A stretch of DNA of 14,084 bases from Thermoplasmatota archaeon (GTDB taxonomy: Archaea > Thermoplasmatota > Thermoplasmata > GCA-020350865 > JAUVCJ01): the NCBI GenBank assembly GCA_030595765.1, contig JAUVCJ010000038.1:1-14084 (forward strand). The letters are read 5' to 3'. The notes under the pieces were generated by a model. That model saw nothing but the letters and a program-made list of their open reading frames with translations. It did not search any database and was not told the DNA's origin. How positions within the stretch are numbered: the first letter of the stretch is position 1; every line of letters begins with the position of its first letter. The position numbers and the translations under genes are program-made. Below are positions 1 to 5,566 of this stretch, piece by piece.

Positions 1-183
1 AGGGAGGAAGGAGTCCTGGGTGGCAAGCTTCTTGGAGCTGGCGGAGGCGGGTATCTGCTTTTGCTCTGCCCATTTGACAGAAGGCATAAGATCGCTGAAC
101 GCATGGAAAAAATGGGCGGCCAGATGGTAGATTTCGGATTCGAGAGCAAGGGATTGCAGAGCTGGCAGGTAAAGGAGGAGTAA
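1..183 (+). CDS. hddA: D-glycero-D-manno-heptose 7-phosphate kinase, C-terminal end (partial)
   Basis: Only the last 60 codons are present; the gene enters from the left edge and stops with TAA at 181-183. The glycine-rich stretch GGKLLGAGGGGYLLLL (residues 7-22 of the fragment) is the C-terminal GHMP-kinase motif, which helps close the ATP/substrate site. HddA-type heptose kinases carry it in this form. The family phosphorylates D-glycero-D-manno-heptose 7-phosphate at C1 to give the 1,7-bisphosphate in the GDP-heptose branch. The assignment to HddA rather than another GHMP kinase rests largely on the next two genes, gmhA (3 bp downstream) and gmhB, which supply the steps before and after it. 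The N-terminal motifs are outside the window. Confidence 0.8.
   Translation, partial: REEGVLGGKLLGAGGGGYLLLLCPFDRRHKIAERMEKMGGQMVDFGFESKGLQSWQVKEE
174..178 (+). promoter_or_regulatory. Shine-Dalgarno site of gmhA
   Basis: GGAGG lies inside the last codons of the upstream kinase gene, 8 nt before the ATG at 187. It fixes the gmhA start and implies translation coupled to the kinase. Confidence 0.8.
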
Positions 184-186
184 AAA

Positions 187-771
187 ATGAGCTACATCGA
201 CGACATCACCACATGGTTTGAGCTGGACATGACGGTACGAAGATCCATGCTGAAGGGAGCTATCCCTGGCCAGCTGGAAATGCTTGCCAAAGCCATGGTG
301 CAATGCTATCGAGGTGGCAAGAAGACCGTATGGTTCGGCAATGGCGGGTCTGCTGCTGATGCCCAGCACTTTGCAGCCGAGCTATCTGGTAGGTTCTACC
401 TGGATCGCTCTCCCCTCAATGCACTCTCCCTGAGCGTCAACACCTCGGCACTGACCGCAATAGGGAACGACTACGGTTATGATACCGTGTTCGAGCGTCA
501 GGTCAGGGGCATGGCATCAGAGGGCGATGTCGTGATAGGTATATCCACAAGCGGCACCTCTCCCAACGTAATCGCAGCACTGGATGCAGCAAAGGAGCTG
601 GGTGCAGTAACTGCACTTCTTGCTGGCAAAGGCGGTTCTGTTCACAATCAGAATTATCACCACGTGATATGCGTCCCCAGCACCGATACTCCACAGATCC
701 AGCAGGGTCATCTGAATATGGGGCATGTGCTTTGCTACCTTGTGGAGAAGGAGCTATTCGGCACAAAGTAA
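187..771 (+). CDS. gmhA: Sedoheptulose-7-phosphate isomerase GmhA
   Basis: SIS-fold isomerase of 194 residues, the usual GmhA length. It converts D-sedoheptulose 7-phosphate to D-glycero-D-manno-heptose 7-phosphate, the first committed step of activated-heptose synthesis in the cytoplasm. Visible motifs are GNGGSAADAQHFAAE (51-65), the phosphate-binding STSGTSPN (120-127) and TPQIQQGHLNMGH (168-180). The metal and catalytic residues known from the E. coli enzyme, His61, Glu65, Gln172 and His180, fall at the same residue numbers here, so the site looks complete. The gene starts 3 bp after the kinase stop and is clearly in one operon with it; gmhB follows 56 bp later. The DiaA-type SIS proteins are the nearest alternative, but the intact metal site and the neighbours argue for GmhA. 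Confidence 0.93.
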   Translation: MSYIDDITTWFELDMTVRRSMLKGAIPGQLEMLAKAMVQCYRGGKKTVWFGNGGSAADAQHFAAELSGRFYLDRSPLNALSLSVNTSALTAIGNDYGYDTVFERQVRGMASEGDVVIGISTSGTSPNVIAALDAAKELGAVTALLAGKGGSVHNQNYHHVICVPSTDTPQIQQGHLNMGHVLCYLVEKELFGTK

Positions 772-775
772 AAAC

Positions 776-818
776 AATGGTTGAAATGGTTGATTTAGAT
801 CTTATAGAAATCTTATAG
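776..818 (+). repeat. Two adjacent pairs of 9-bp direct repeats containing a TATA-like element
   Basis: AATGGTTGA occurs back to back at 776-784 and 785-793. ATCTTATAG occurs at 799-807 and 810-818. The first CTTATAG is centred about 24 bp ahead of the gmhB ATG at 828, the spacing expected of an archaeal TATA box for a leaderless message. A weak internal promoter is therefore possible, although gmhB could equally be read from the upstream operon. Confidence 0.4.
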
Positions 819-827
819 GTGTTCTTC

Positions 828-1400
828 ATGGGAAAAATCATGGGAAAAAAAGTGGTATTCATCGATAGGGACGGAACCATCATCATTAACAAGCATTACC
901 TGGCAGACCCTGAAGGAGTTGAAGTATACCCTACGGTGGCTCGTGGCATCAAGCTGCTAAATGAGGCAGGTTTTCAAATAATCGTGGCAACCAACCAATC
1001 TGGAATTGCCAGGGGATTGTACACACATGACATCCTGGCGGCCATACATCAGAGGATGATCGACGACCTCCAGGCTGGAGGAGCCAAAGTGGATGCCCTT
1101 TACTACTGTCCACATCATCCTGATGACCACTGTGATTGCAGAAAGCCAGAGACCGGCTTAATCGAAAAGGCGATGTCTGAGCATGACCTGGACATGAATA
1201 ACTCATACTTCGTGGGAGATAGAATGGCGGATGTCAAGGCAGGGTATACCATGGGCTGCAAGACCGTCTTGATCCCTGAGAAATGGGATCTTGTCATGAC
1301 TGAGATGGAGGAATCGGATATCGACCCTAATTACCTAGGAAAGGAATTTATTGAGGGTGTGTTGTGGATACTTGACCATCATGCCAAAAAGAATGATTGA
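828..1400 (+). CDS. gmhB: D-glycero-D-manno-heptose 1,7-bisphosphate 7-phosphatase GmhB
   Basis: HAD-superfamily phosphatase that removes the 7-phosphate from heptose 1,7-bisphosphate to give heptose 1-phosphate, ready for nucleotidyl transfer. Residues numbered from the ATG at 828: HAD motif I DRDGT at 13-17 (nucleophile and acid Asp), motif II TNQSG at 55-59, and motif IV VGDRMADV at 129-136. A GmhB-type zinc-binding loop CPHHPDDHCDC spans 94-104, with ligands C94, H96, C102 and C104. An in-frame GTG at 819 and an ATG at 840 are alternative starts. The ATG at 828 is preferred because GGTG (818-821) precedes it by 6 nt. With the kinase and gmhA it completes the three heptose steps; the nucleotidyltransferase (HddC) is not in the window. 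Histidinol-phosphatase-type HAD enzymes share the fold, but the context decides. Confidence 0.9.
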   Translation: MGKIMGKKVVFIDRDGTIIINKHYLADPEGVEVYPTVARGIKLLNEAGFQIIVATNQSGIARGLYTHDILAAIHQRMIDDLQAGGAKVDALYYCPHHPDDHCDCRKPETGLIEKAMSEHDLDMNNSYFVGDRMADVKAGYTMGCKTVLIPEKWDLVMTEMEESDIDPNYLGKEFIEGVLWILDHHAKKND

Positions 1401-1415
1401 TCCCGGCGAGGAATA

Positions 1416-1421
1416 TTTTTT
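1416..1421 (+). terminator. Oligo-T stretch after gmhB
   Basis: TTTTTT begins 16 bp after the gmhB stop codon. Archaeal RNA polymerase can terminate at such T-runs without a hairpin. A second run lies at 1503-1508. No stem is seen directly ahead of either. Confidence 0.4.
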
Positions 1422-1515
1422 CGGCTAATATCTTATTCTTAGGTGTTGATGTACTGGACAGAAAAACTATTTCCTTTCTTGTGTGTTAGGGAAGGTTCCC
1501 CCTTTTTTCCACAAA

Positions 1516-1571
1516 TGAAACGCTCAAGGAGGGAGCGCATGAATCGGTGACCCGCAGGGCTTCATGTTTCA
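1516..1571 (+). ncRNA. Candidate structured element (three-way junction), strand uncertain
   Basis: Three helices nest with no unpaired junction bases. TGAAA (1516-1520) pairs with TTTCA (1567-1571). CGCTC (1521-1525) pairs with GAGCG (1533-1537) around a 7-nt loop. CATGAA (1538-1543) pairs with TTCATG (1561-1566) and encloses a CCC/GGG mini-stem. The 7-nt loop reads AAGGAGG, a Shine-Dalgarno sequence 6 nt ahead of an ATG (1539) whose frame stops after three codons. It could be an RNA, a leader, a terminator or chance. I recognise no family. Confidence 0.3.
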
Positions 1572-1647
1572 CTATAAAACAGCAAAAGCGTTCGCATTAA
1601 ATTTTGTTGAACTTACTTATCATGTCATCTAATAGAGGAGATGCGAT

Positions 1648-2019
1648 CTATTCTTTTGTCTCATTAGCTAAATCGACTTTATGAAAGAGAAAAGCGAGGA
1701 ATGCAGGTATAAGCATGAATGAAAGTAAATTGAGCATGAACCCCAATAGAGGGTGTAAAATGTTCCAAATAAAAAACGAATGGATTAATAAAAACGAAAT
1801 ACCAACCCCAATAACCGCCCCCATTGTAGAATATGAGAAAAGAAGAAAATAACGAGCGCGATGAGTACATATACAAGATAAATACACAAACAATAAGGGA
1901 AGGATTAAAACCAAAGGGGTATACCAATCGGGCAGGATATATATGCTGAGGAAACCTATCCCACCTCCTAGGGACACAAAGAGAGGGCAATATTCATCGA
2001 TAAAGCGGGATATTTTCAT
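1648..2019 (-). CDS. Small hydrophobic membrane protein, unknown function
   Basis: A protein of 123 residues from the ATG at 2019. I do not recognise it. It begins MKISRFIDEYCP and then shows about four hydrophobic segments, roughly at residues 13-30, 35-52, 60-82 and 85-112, with a basic CTHRARY loop between the second and third. This suggests a four-span integral membrane protein. An in-frame ATG at 2043 would add 8 residues, but AAGGTG (2027-2032) sits 7 nt upstream of the 2019 ATG and favours it. The gene is noticeably more AT-rich than its neighbours and lies downstream of the GT4 gene on the same strand, 71 bp away. No catalytic motif is visible, so no function is assigned. Because it is low-complexity and hydrophobic, it needs a homologue to confirm it is a gene. 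Confidence 0.55.
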   Translation of the reverse strand: MKISRFIDEYCPLFVSLGGGIGFLSIYILPDWYTPLVLILPLLFVYLSCICTHRARYFLLFSYSTMGAVIGVGISFLLIHSFFIWNILHPLLGFMLNLLSFMLIPAFLAFLFHKVDLANETKE

Positions 2020-2026
2020 ATGGCAA

Positions 2027-2032
2027 CACCTT
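2027..2032 (-). promoter_or_regulatory. Shine-Dalgarno site deciding the start of the small membrane protein
   Basis: On the minus strand AAGGTG lies 7 nt before the ATG at 2019. It falls inside the coding frame if the longer start at 2043 is used, which argues for the shorter product. Confidence 0.55.
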
Positions 2033-2068
2033 ATGCAGTCCATCTATCGCTTAACTTATTGTCCAACT

Positions 2069-2086
2069 CATGGGATTCATTCCATG
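2069..2086 (-). terminator. Short inverted repeat after the GT4 gene
   Basis: CATGG (2069-2073) and CCATG (2082-2086) form a 5-bp stem with an 8-nt loop, 4 bp past the stop codon of the minus-strand glycosyltransferase. The stem is weak. It may be a terminator or a protein site, or may mean nothing. Confidence 0.25.
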
Positions 2087-2090
2087 ATGA

Positions 2091-3260
2091 TTATTTCTTA
2101 ACAAAGAATGGATGAACTAAGGCATACCGCTCTTCCATCCTTTCCCAGCAGTATTTCTTCTCGAATGCTTTCCTACCCTTCTGGCCCATGTTTCTGCACC
2201 ACTCCTGGTTTTCGGATAATGCTCGAATGGTTTCCTGAATTCCATCTTCATCTTCTGGGTCGAGTGCCACCCCACATTCAGCATCATCAACCACGATGCT
2301 TTTCATGTCAGGAAAATCGCTAATGAGCTGGGGAATACCCACTGCCATATACTCGAAGATCTTATGCGGGCATCTGTGAAGGTAATTGTCGCTAGCAAGC
2401 TCCAAAATGGCACTGCCCAAGTCAAAGCAGGCTACGTGTGTCATCATTTGATGGGATGATAATCTGCCAGTGATGTGAACCCTATTCTGAAGCTTTAGTG
2501 ATTTGGCCATCTCCGAATATTCCCTAACTACATCTTCTCTGCCGCCTGCAAGAAGAAGCTTAATGTTATCTGGAAGGGCAGGAAGCAACTTGATCAGCAT
2601 GTCGATCTTGCTCTCAGGGGTGAGGTTACCAACGAATCCAAGAATGAAATCACCCTCCTGGTAGCCCAAGCTCCTGCGCAATGCGCATGCCTCTTCAGAG
2701 CCGCGCTGGGGTACTCCATGCATGCTTCGGGAGTTGTGGATCACAGTGACTGGCACTCCCCATGCCTGGAACTTCTTGGCAATTCCAGGGCCTACAGTGA
2801 AGGTATGGTCCACGTTTTTGATGAGCTTCTTTTCAAGCTTGAGGAACCAGCTACCCATCCTTGGGTTTTCCTCTGCAACCATTGCTGGCCAATCCTCATG
2901 TGAATCGTAAAAAAGAGGCACCCCAAGGCGTTTTTTAGCTCTAACAGCGCCTCTTAGAACTTCGGGGTTATGGCAGATTATGCCATCTGGTTTTATCCCA
3001 GTTACAACCCTATGCATTAGCTTCTGGACCCTGGTCATGGCCTTGGCTTTGCCTACAAAAGAGTCCGGAGGGACTAGGCAGACTACTCTATGAACAGTAG
3101 CATCATTTATGACCTCGCGTTCTGGGCAAGAGGTCTCTTTTTTTATCCAGCAAACTAGATGGACATCGTAACCCAGGCGTTTTAGAAAATCAGCTTGAAG
3201 TGTGGGTCTTGGAGCTGTTAGGCCGCTGGTTCTATCCCTTACGAAGTCATCGTGAAACAT
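2091..3260 (-). CDS. Glycosyltransferase family 4 (GT-B fold)
   Basis: A 389-residue protein from the ATG at 3260, with the two-domain pattern of GT4 retaining glycosyltransferases. The acceptor-side domain includes HNPEVLRGA (97-105) and YDSHEDWP (118-125). The interdomain strand is VIHNSRSM (173-180), and the donor domain begins GDFILGFVGNLTPESKID (203-220). The donor-site signature PHKIFEYMAVGIP (298-310) corresponds to the FEYMA version of the GT4 nucleotide-sugar motif. It probably transfers a sugar from a nucleotide donor during surface-glycan assembly; donor and acceptor cannot be read. The annotated ATG falls inside what should be the first beta strand (KAVIMFHDD), so the true start is probably about 10 codons upstream at a non-ATG codon near 3290. 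The methyltransferase stop lies only 48 bp before the ATG, so the two are likely co-transcribed. Confidence 0.85.
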   Translation of the reverse strand: MFHDDFVRDRTSGLTAPRPTLQADFLKRLGYDVHLVCWIKKETSCPEREVINDATVHRVVCLVPPDSFVGKAKAMTRVQKLMHRVVTGIKPDGIICHNPEVLRGAVRAKKRLGVPLFYDSHEDWPAMVAEENPRMGSWFLKLEKKLIKNVDHTFTVGPGIAKKFQAWGVPVTVIHNSRSMHGVPQRGSEEACALRRSLGYQEGDFILGFVGNLTPESKIDMLIKLLPALPDNIKLLLAGGREDVVREYSEMAKSLKLQNRVHITGRLSSHQMMTHVACFDLGSAILELASDNYLHRCPHKIFEYMAVGIPQLISDFPDMKSIVVDDAECGVALDPEDEDGIQETIRALSENQEWCRNMGQKGRKAFEKKYCWERMEERYALVHPFFVKK

Positions 3261-3295
3261 GATGACTGCTTTAGGTTGACTCTGGCTAATTATAA

Positions 3296-3301
3296 CACCC
3301 C
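3296..3301 (-). promoter_or_regulatory. Shine-Dalgarno-like GGGGTG upstream of the GT4 gene
   Basis: On the minus strand GGGGTG (3301 to 3296) is followed by TTATA and then an in-frame ATT at 3290-3288. There is no comparable site before the ATG at 3260. The site and the open frame together suggest initiation at ATT (or ATA at 3293), which would add about 10 residues. Confidence 0.4.
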
Positions 3302-3308
3302 GGCGATA

Positions 3309-3956
3309 TCATTTTATTAGCTCCACTGCGAAAACCCTGGCCAGAAGGTTTGGCATGATCTTTACAAGGCCTTCAGGGAGCCCAGGTGTCCAGAACCAGG
3401 TCCTGGCAGGTCTCAAGCCTATGCTTCTTGCCCCGTCCAGAAGATCTTTGTATGAGAATAGATGAATGTGCTGGGTGTCATGCCAGAAATCATCAAACAG
3501 TGGCGCTTTAGGGAACCTTCCTCCAAGGAGCTGAAGCCTGGCTTTGATGTAGGCCATGTTGGGAGAGGCCATTATTATCACAGGAGCTACCCGCTTGCAT
3601 TCCTTCAACAGCTCAAGAGGCCTGTAGACATGTTCGAGAACATCTACTGCCACGCATACATCGAACTCATCGTCCTTGAAGGGAAGTCCCATGTCCAGGT
3701 CACAGACCTTTGAATCGAGTCCTTTTTCCTTTGCGATCTTTACAGCTTTTTCACTGAGGTCGATCCCGCTAACAGTACAGCCTTTCTTCTCCATAAGTTG
3801 TGCACCAAGTGCTCCATCACCACAGCCAACATCCAGAACGTTCTTGTCCTTACCCATCCATGAGAGCACTGGCTTGAACTCCAGTCTGTTGACCCCACCT
3901 TCGGATTCCTTCTTGTCCCAGTAGGCCTCAACGGTCCGCTTCACAACTTCTGGCAT
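3309..3956 (-). CDS. Class I SAM-dependent methyltransferase
   Basis: A 215-residue Rossmann-fold methyltransferase. SAM-binding motif I VLDVGCGDGALG is at 40-51, and the acidic end of strand 2 is in GIDLSEKAVKIA (64-75). CDLDMGLPFKDDEFDVC is at 85-101, and the post-motif DVLEHVYRPLELL at 105-117 is typical of the UbiE/MetW-like Methyltransf_11 group. Residues 155-215 hold a family-variable C-terminal part with FDDFWHDTQHIHLFSYKDL. It methylates an unknown small molecule or sugar. Lying directly upstream of a GT4 gene on the same strand, it is plausibly a glycan O-methyltransferase, but that is inference. The start at 3956 is preceded by a GGGAG-like site about 11 nt upstream. A 17-bp palindrome and a candidate TATA element lie further upstream. 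Confidence 0.85.
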   Translation of the reverse strand: MPEVVKRTVEAYWDKKESEGGVNRLEFKPVLSWMGKDKNVLDVGCGDGALGAQLMEKKGCTVSGIDLSEKAVKIAKEKGLDSKVCDLDMGLPFKDDEFDVCVAVDVLEHVYRPLELLKECKRVAPVIIMASPNMAYIKARLQLLGGRFPKAPLFDDFWHDTQHIHLFSYKDLLDGARSIGLRPARTWFWTPGLPEGLVKIMPNLLARVFAVELIK

Positions 3957-3981
3957 TTTTCAGCGTTCTCCCTTTGGAACC

Positions 3982-3998
3982 TCCCAAATGATTTGGGA
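3982..3998. promoter_or_regulatory. Perfect 17-bp palindrome upstream of the methyltransferase gene
   Basis: TCCCAAAT (3982-3989), one central G, then ATTTGGGA (3991-3998). It lies 26-42 bp before the minus-strand ATG. A TATA-like GAATTAAGT (4029-4037, minus strand) would place transcription start near 4007, so the palindrome would sit just inside the transcript. That position suits a repressor operator or a leader hairpin. Confidence 0.5.
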
Positions 3999-4052
3999 AG
4001 TGCTTGCCCAATGAATCCAGGGATGGATACTTAATTCTTTCCTGAATGCAGG

Positions 4053-4275
4053 CCAGGCCATACTTAGGCTCCTGCTCCAGCCATGTAAAAGGCTCTAGCC
4101 ATCCAGGCCAACACCCTGCTCCAGCCATGTAAAAGGCTCCAGCCATCTAGGCCAACACCCTGCTCCCGCCATACAAAAGGCTCCAGCCATCCAGGCCACA
4201 CCCTGCTCCCGCCATACAAAAGAACCCAACCATCCAGGCTTAGGCTCCTGCTCCTGCCATGAAAAGACTATAGCC
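4053..4275. repeat. Tandem array, about five copies of a 44-bp unit
   Basis: The core CTGCTCC(A/C/T)GCCAT starts at 4072, 4116, 4160, 4203 and 4248, giving spacings of 44, 44, 43 and 45 bp. Middle copies read CTGCTCCAGCCATGTAAAAG followed by GCTCCAGCCATCCAGGCCAA and CACC. The first and last copies share TTAGGCTCCTGCTCC, 176 bp (4 x 44) apart. Each unit contains CTCCAGCCAT-like sequence twice, about 17-22 bp apart, so it may itself be a dimer of a half-unit. It lies wholly in the non-coding divergent region. The copies diverge by point changes and the period is not a multiple of three. There are no variable spacers, so it is not CRISPR. Confidence 0.85.
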
Positions 4276-4289
4276 AGACAAGATATAAG

Positions 4290-4306
4290 CCTGAGCAGTT
4301 CTCAGG
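4290..4306. promoter_or_regulatory. Inverted repeat between the tandem array and the plus-strand GT4 gene
   Basis: CCTGAG (4290-4295), a 5-nt spacer, then CTCAGG (4301-4306), a perfect 6-bp inverted repeat. GATATAAG just ahead of it (4282-4289) resembles a TATA box. This could be an operator of the downstream glycosyltransferase or an alternative promoter. Confidence 0.35.
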
Positions 4307-4337
4307 AACAAACCTCTGCCAGGTCAGGCAAAAGCCT

Positions 4338-4346
4338 AATTATTTC
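4338..4346 (+). promoter_or_regulatory. TATA-like box for a leaderless glycosyltransferase message
   Basis: TAATTATTT is centred about 24 bp ahead of the GTG at 4366 and 18 bp ahead of the TTG at 4360. There is no Shine-Dalgarno site. The spacing favours a leaderless transcript starting at the GTG. Confidence 0.45.
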
Positions 4347-4365
4347 CTTTCCCTATCAGTTGAAC

Positions 4366-5493
4366 GTGAGACTAGTTGTTACTCTTCCGTTCTTTTCCAC
4401 AAGGGTGGGTCAGGCCGAGTATTACCTGTATAAAGAGATGGTCAGGGCCGGGGTTGAGGTACATATCGTTTGCTCAGACCAGCCCTATCCCTCTCCGTTG
4501 CAAAAGGGGTCGGATTTCTTTCCGCTGGGCGAGGAAGATGTGGATGGCATTGTTGTTCATAGGCTAGCCCTAAAAAAGCGGGTCGGGGAGTGGGCGTTCT
4601 TCGGCAGAGATTATCTTGAAATGGTGCTTGAGCTTGCTCCAGACATTCTGCATACCCACGAGTTTCGGTATCATGCCTCGAAATTGGCGGTGCAGGCTGG
4701 AAAGAGATTGGATGTTCCTGTGGTTCTGACCCAGCATGTATATCATGTTCCGGTGACCTGGTACTATCGAGTGCCATTCAGGGCTTGGATGGCTACTGCT
4801 GGCTATGATGTCCTGCCCTCTTGCTCCAGATTCGTAGCATTGGGTCCTGCCCAGAAGGCCTACCTGTTGGAGTGGGGAGTATCTCCTGAGCTTGTCTCGA
4901 TCATTCCATCCGGGGTTGACAGTTCCCTGTTCAAACCAGGTTCAAGCTCCAAACGAGAAAAAGTGCTACTCTATGTAGGTTCGTACCAGGACCGGAAACT
5001 GGGACTGTTCCTGCCAGTTTTGGAGAAGTTCCTGAAGGAGAGGGTGGATTGGAAAGTTGTTTTCGTGGGAAAGGGGGAGCTAGAGGAGAAGGTGGACACC
5101 TATGCCCGTCGAAACCCGGACCAAGTGACCAATGTTGGTGTTTTGGCAAGGGAAGAAGTTCCTGAATTGATGGCAAGGTCGATGTTGTTTGTCCAGCCAT
5201 CAAGGGAAGAGATATTCGGGCTATCGGCATTGGAGGCTCAGGCTTGCGGGCTCCCAGTCGTTGCCACACGGGAAGGTGGGTTACGCACCATAGTGGAAGA
5301 AGGTGTTACCGGTCTGCTGGTGGAAAAAGCACCAATGGCAGTTCTTGCAGGCCTGCTCAAGGCCACCAAGGATCCAAAGGTTATTTCAAGCATGAGCAAA
5401 AGTGCCGTCACCAGGGTCAAAAAACACTTTTTATGGAGCGACATATCAGCCCATACTTTGGAAGTGTTTAACCTGGCAATGGTGGACAAGTAA
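4366..5493 (+). CDS. Glycosyltransferase family 4 (GT-B fold)
   Basis: A GT4 retaining glycosyltransferase of 375 residues from the GTG at 4366, or 377 from the TTG at 4360. The N-terminal strand and loop VVTLPFFSTRVGQAE is typical of the family, as is THEFRYHASKLA (from the TTG start, 99-110). QHVYHVPVTWYYRVP (125-139) lies in the acceptor-side domain. The linker strand IIPSGVDSSLFKPG is at 181-194. The donor-site EX7E motif is E284-E292 within REEIFGLSALEAQACGLPVV. It should transfer a sugar from a nucleotide donor to a glycan or lipid in the cytoplasm; specificity is unreadable. It is divergent from the methyltransferase/GT4 pair across the tandem array and convergent with the GT2 gene 73 bp downstream. 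GTG is preferred because of the TATA spacing and because GT4 proteins usually begin almost directly with the first strand. Confidence 0.88.
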   Translation: MRLVVTLPFFSTRVGQAEYYLYKEMVRAGVEVHIVCSDQPYPSPLQKGSDFFPLGEEDVDGIVVHRLALKKRVGEWAFFGRDYLEMVLELAPDILHTHEFRYHASKLAVQAGKRLDVPVVLTQHVYHVPVTWYYRVPFRAWMATAGYDVLPSCSRFVALGPAQKAYLLEWGVSPELVSIIPSGVDSSLFKPGSSSKREKVLLYVGSYQDRKLGLFLPVLEKFLKERVDWKVVFVGKGELEEKVDTYARRNPDQVTNVGVLAREEVPELMARSMLFVQPSREEIFGLSALEAQACGLPVVATREGGLRTIVEEGVTGLLVEKAPMAVLAGLLKATKDPKVISSMSKSAVTRVKKHFLWSDISAHTLEVFNLAMVDK

Positions 5494-5566
5494 GTATTTG
5501 ACATGCCATTATCGGAAAAGCAAGCATTTCGCCTGTAATGTCGGGAAAAGGGCAAACAAGGCAAGT
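5494..5566. other. Convergent intergenic gap
   Basis: A 73-bp gap between two convergent glycosyltransferase genes. It contains two similar stretches, TCGGAAAAGCAA and TCGGGAAAAGGGCAA, but no clear terminator hairpin. Confidence 0.5.

Larger units (their letters stand above)
1401..1647. other. Intergenic region between gmhB and the convergent minus-strand genes
   Basis: No convincing gene is visible in these 247 bp. They contain two T-runs (1416-1421, 1503-1508), a foldable element at 1516-1571, and an open stretch of about 30 codons on the plus strand that ends with TAA at 1630-1632 and has no obvious start signal of its own. Confidence 0.6.

Noticed and set aside
503..892. Minus-strand 129-codon ORF across gmhA/gmhB
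   Set aside because: It is antisense to two well-supported genes, with no start signal or domain-like sequence.
1679..1990. Second minus-strand frame (103 codons) in the small membrane protein region
   Set aside because: It has no Shine-Dalgarno site and irregular composition; the overlapping frame has a clean four-span pattern and a GGTG site.
3928..4146. Minus-strand 72-codon ORF with repeated MAGAFYMAGAG-type sequence
   Set aside because: It is a translation of the tandem DNA repeat. It overlaps the methyltransferase start out of frame, and the 44-bp period is not a multiple of three, so no repeated protein is maintained.
4053..4290. CRISPR-like repeat array
   Set aside because: The repeats are contiguous and the whole 44-bp unit recurs; there are no unique spacers and no cas genes nearby.
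4442..5269. Minus-strand ORFs of 111 and 112 codons inside the GT4 gene
   Set aside because: They are proline-rich shadows of the real reading frame with no initiation context.
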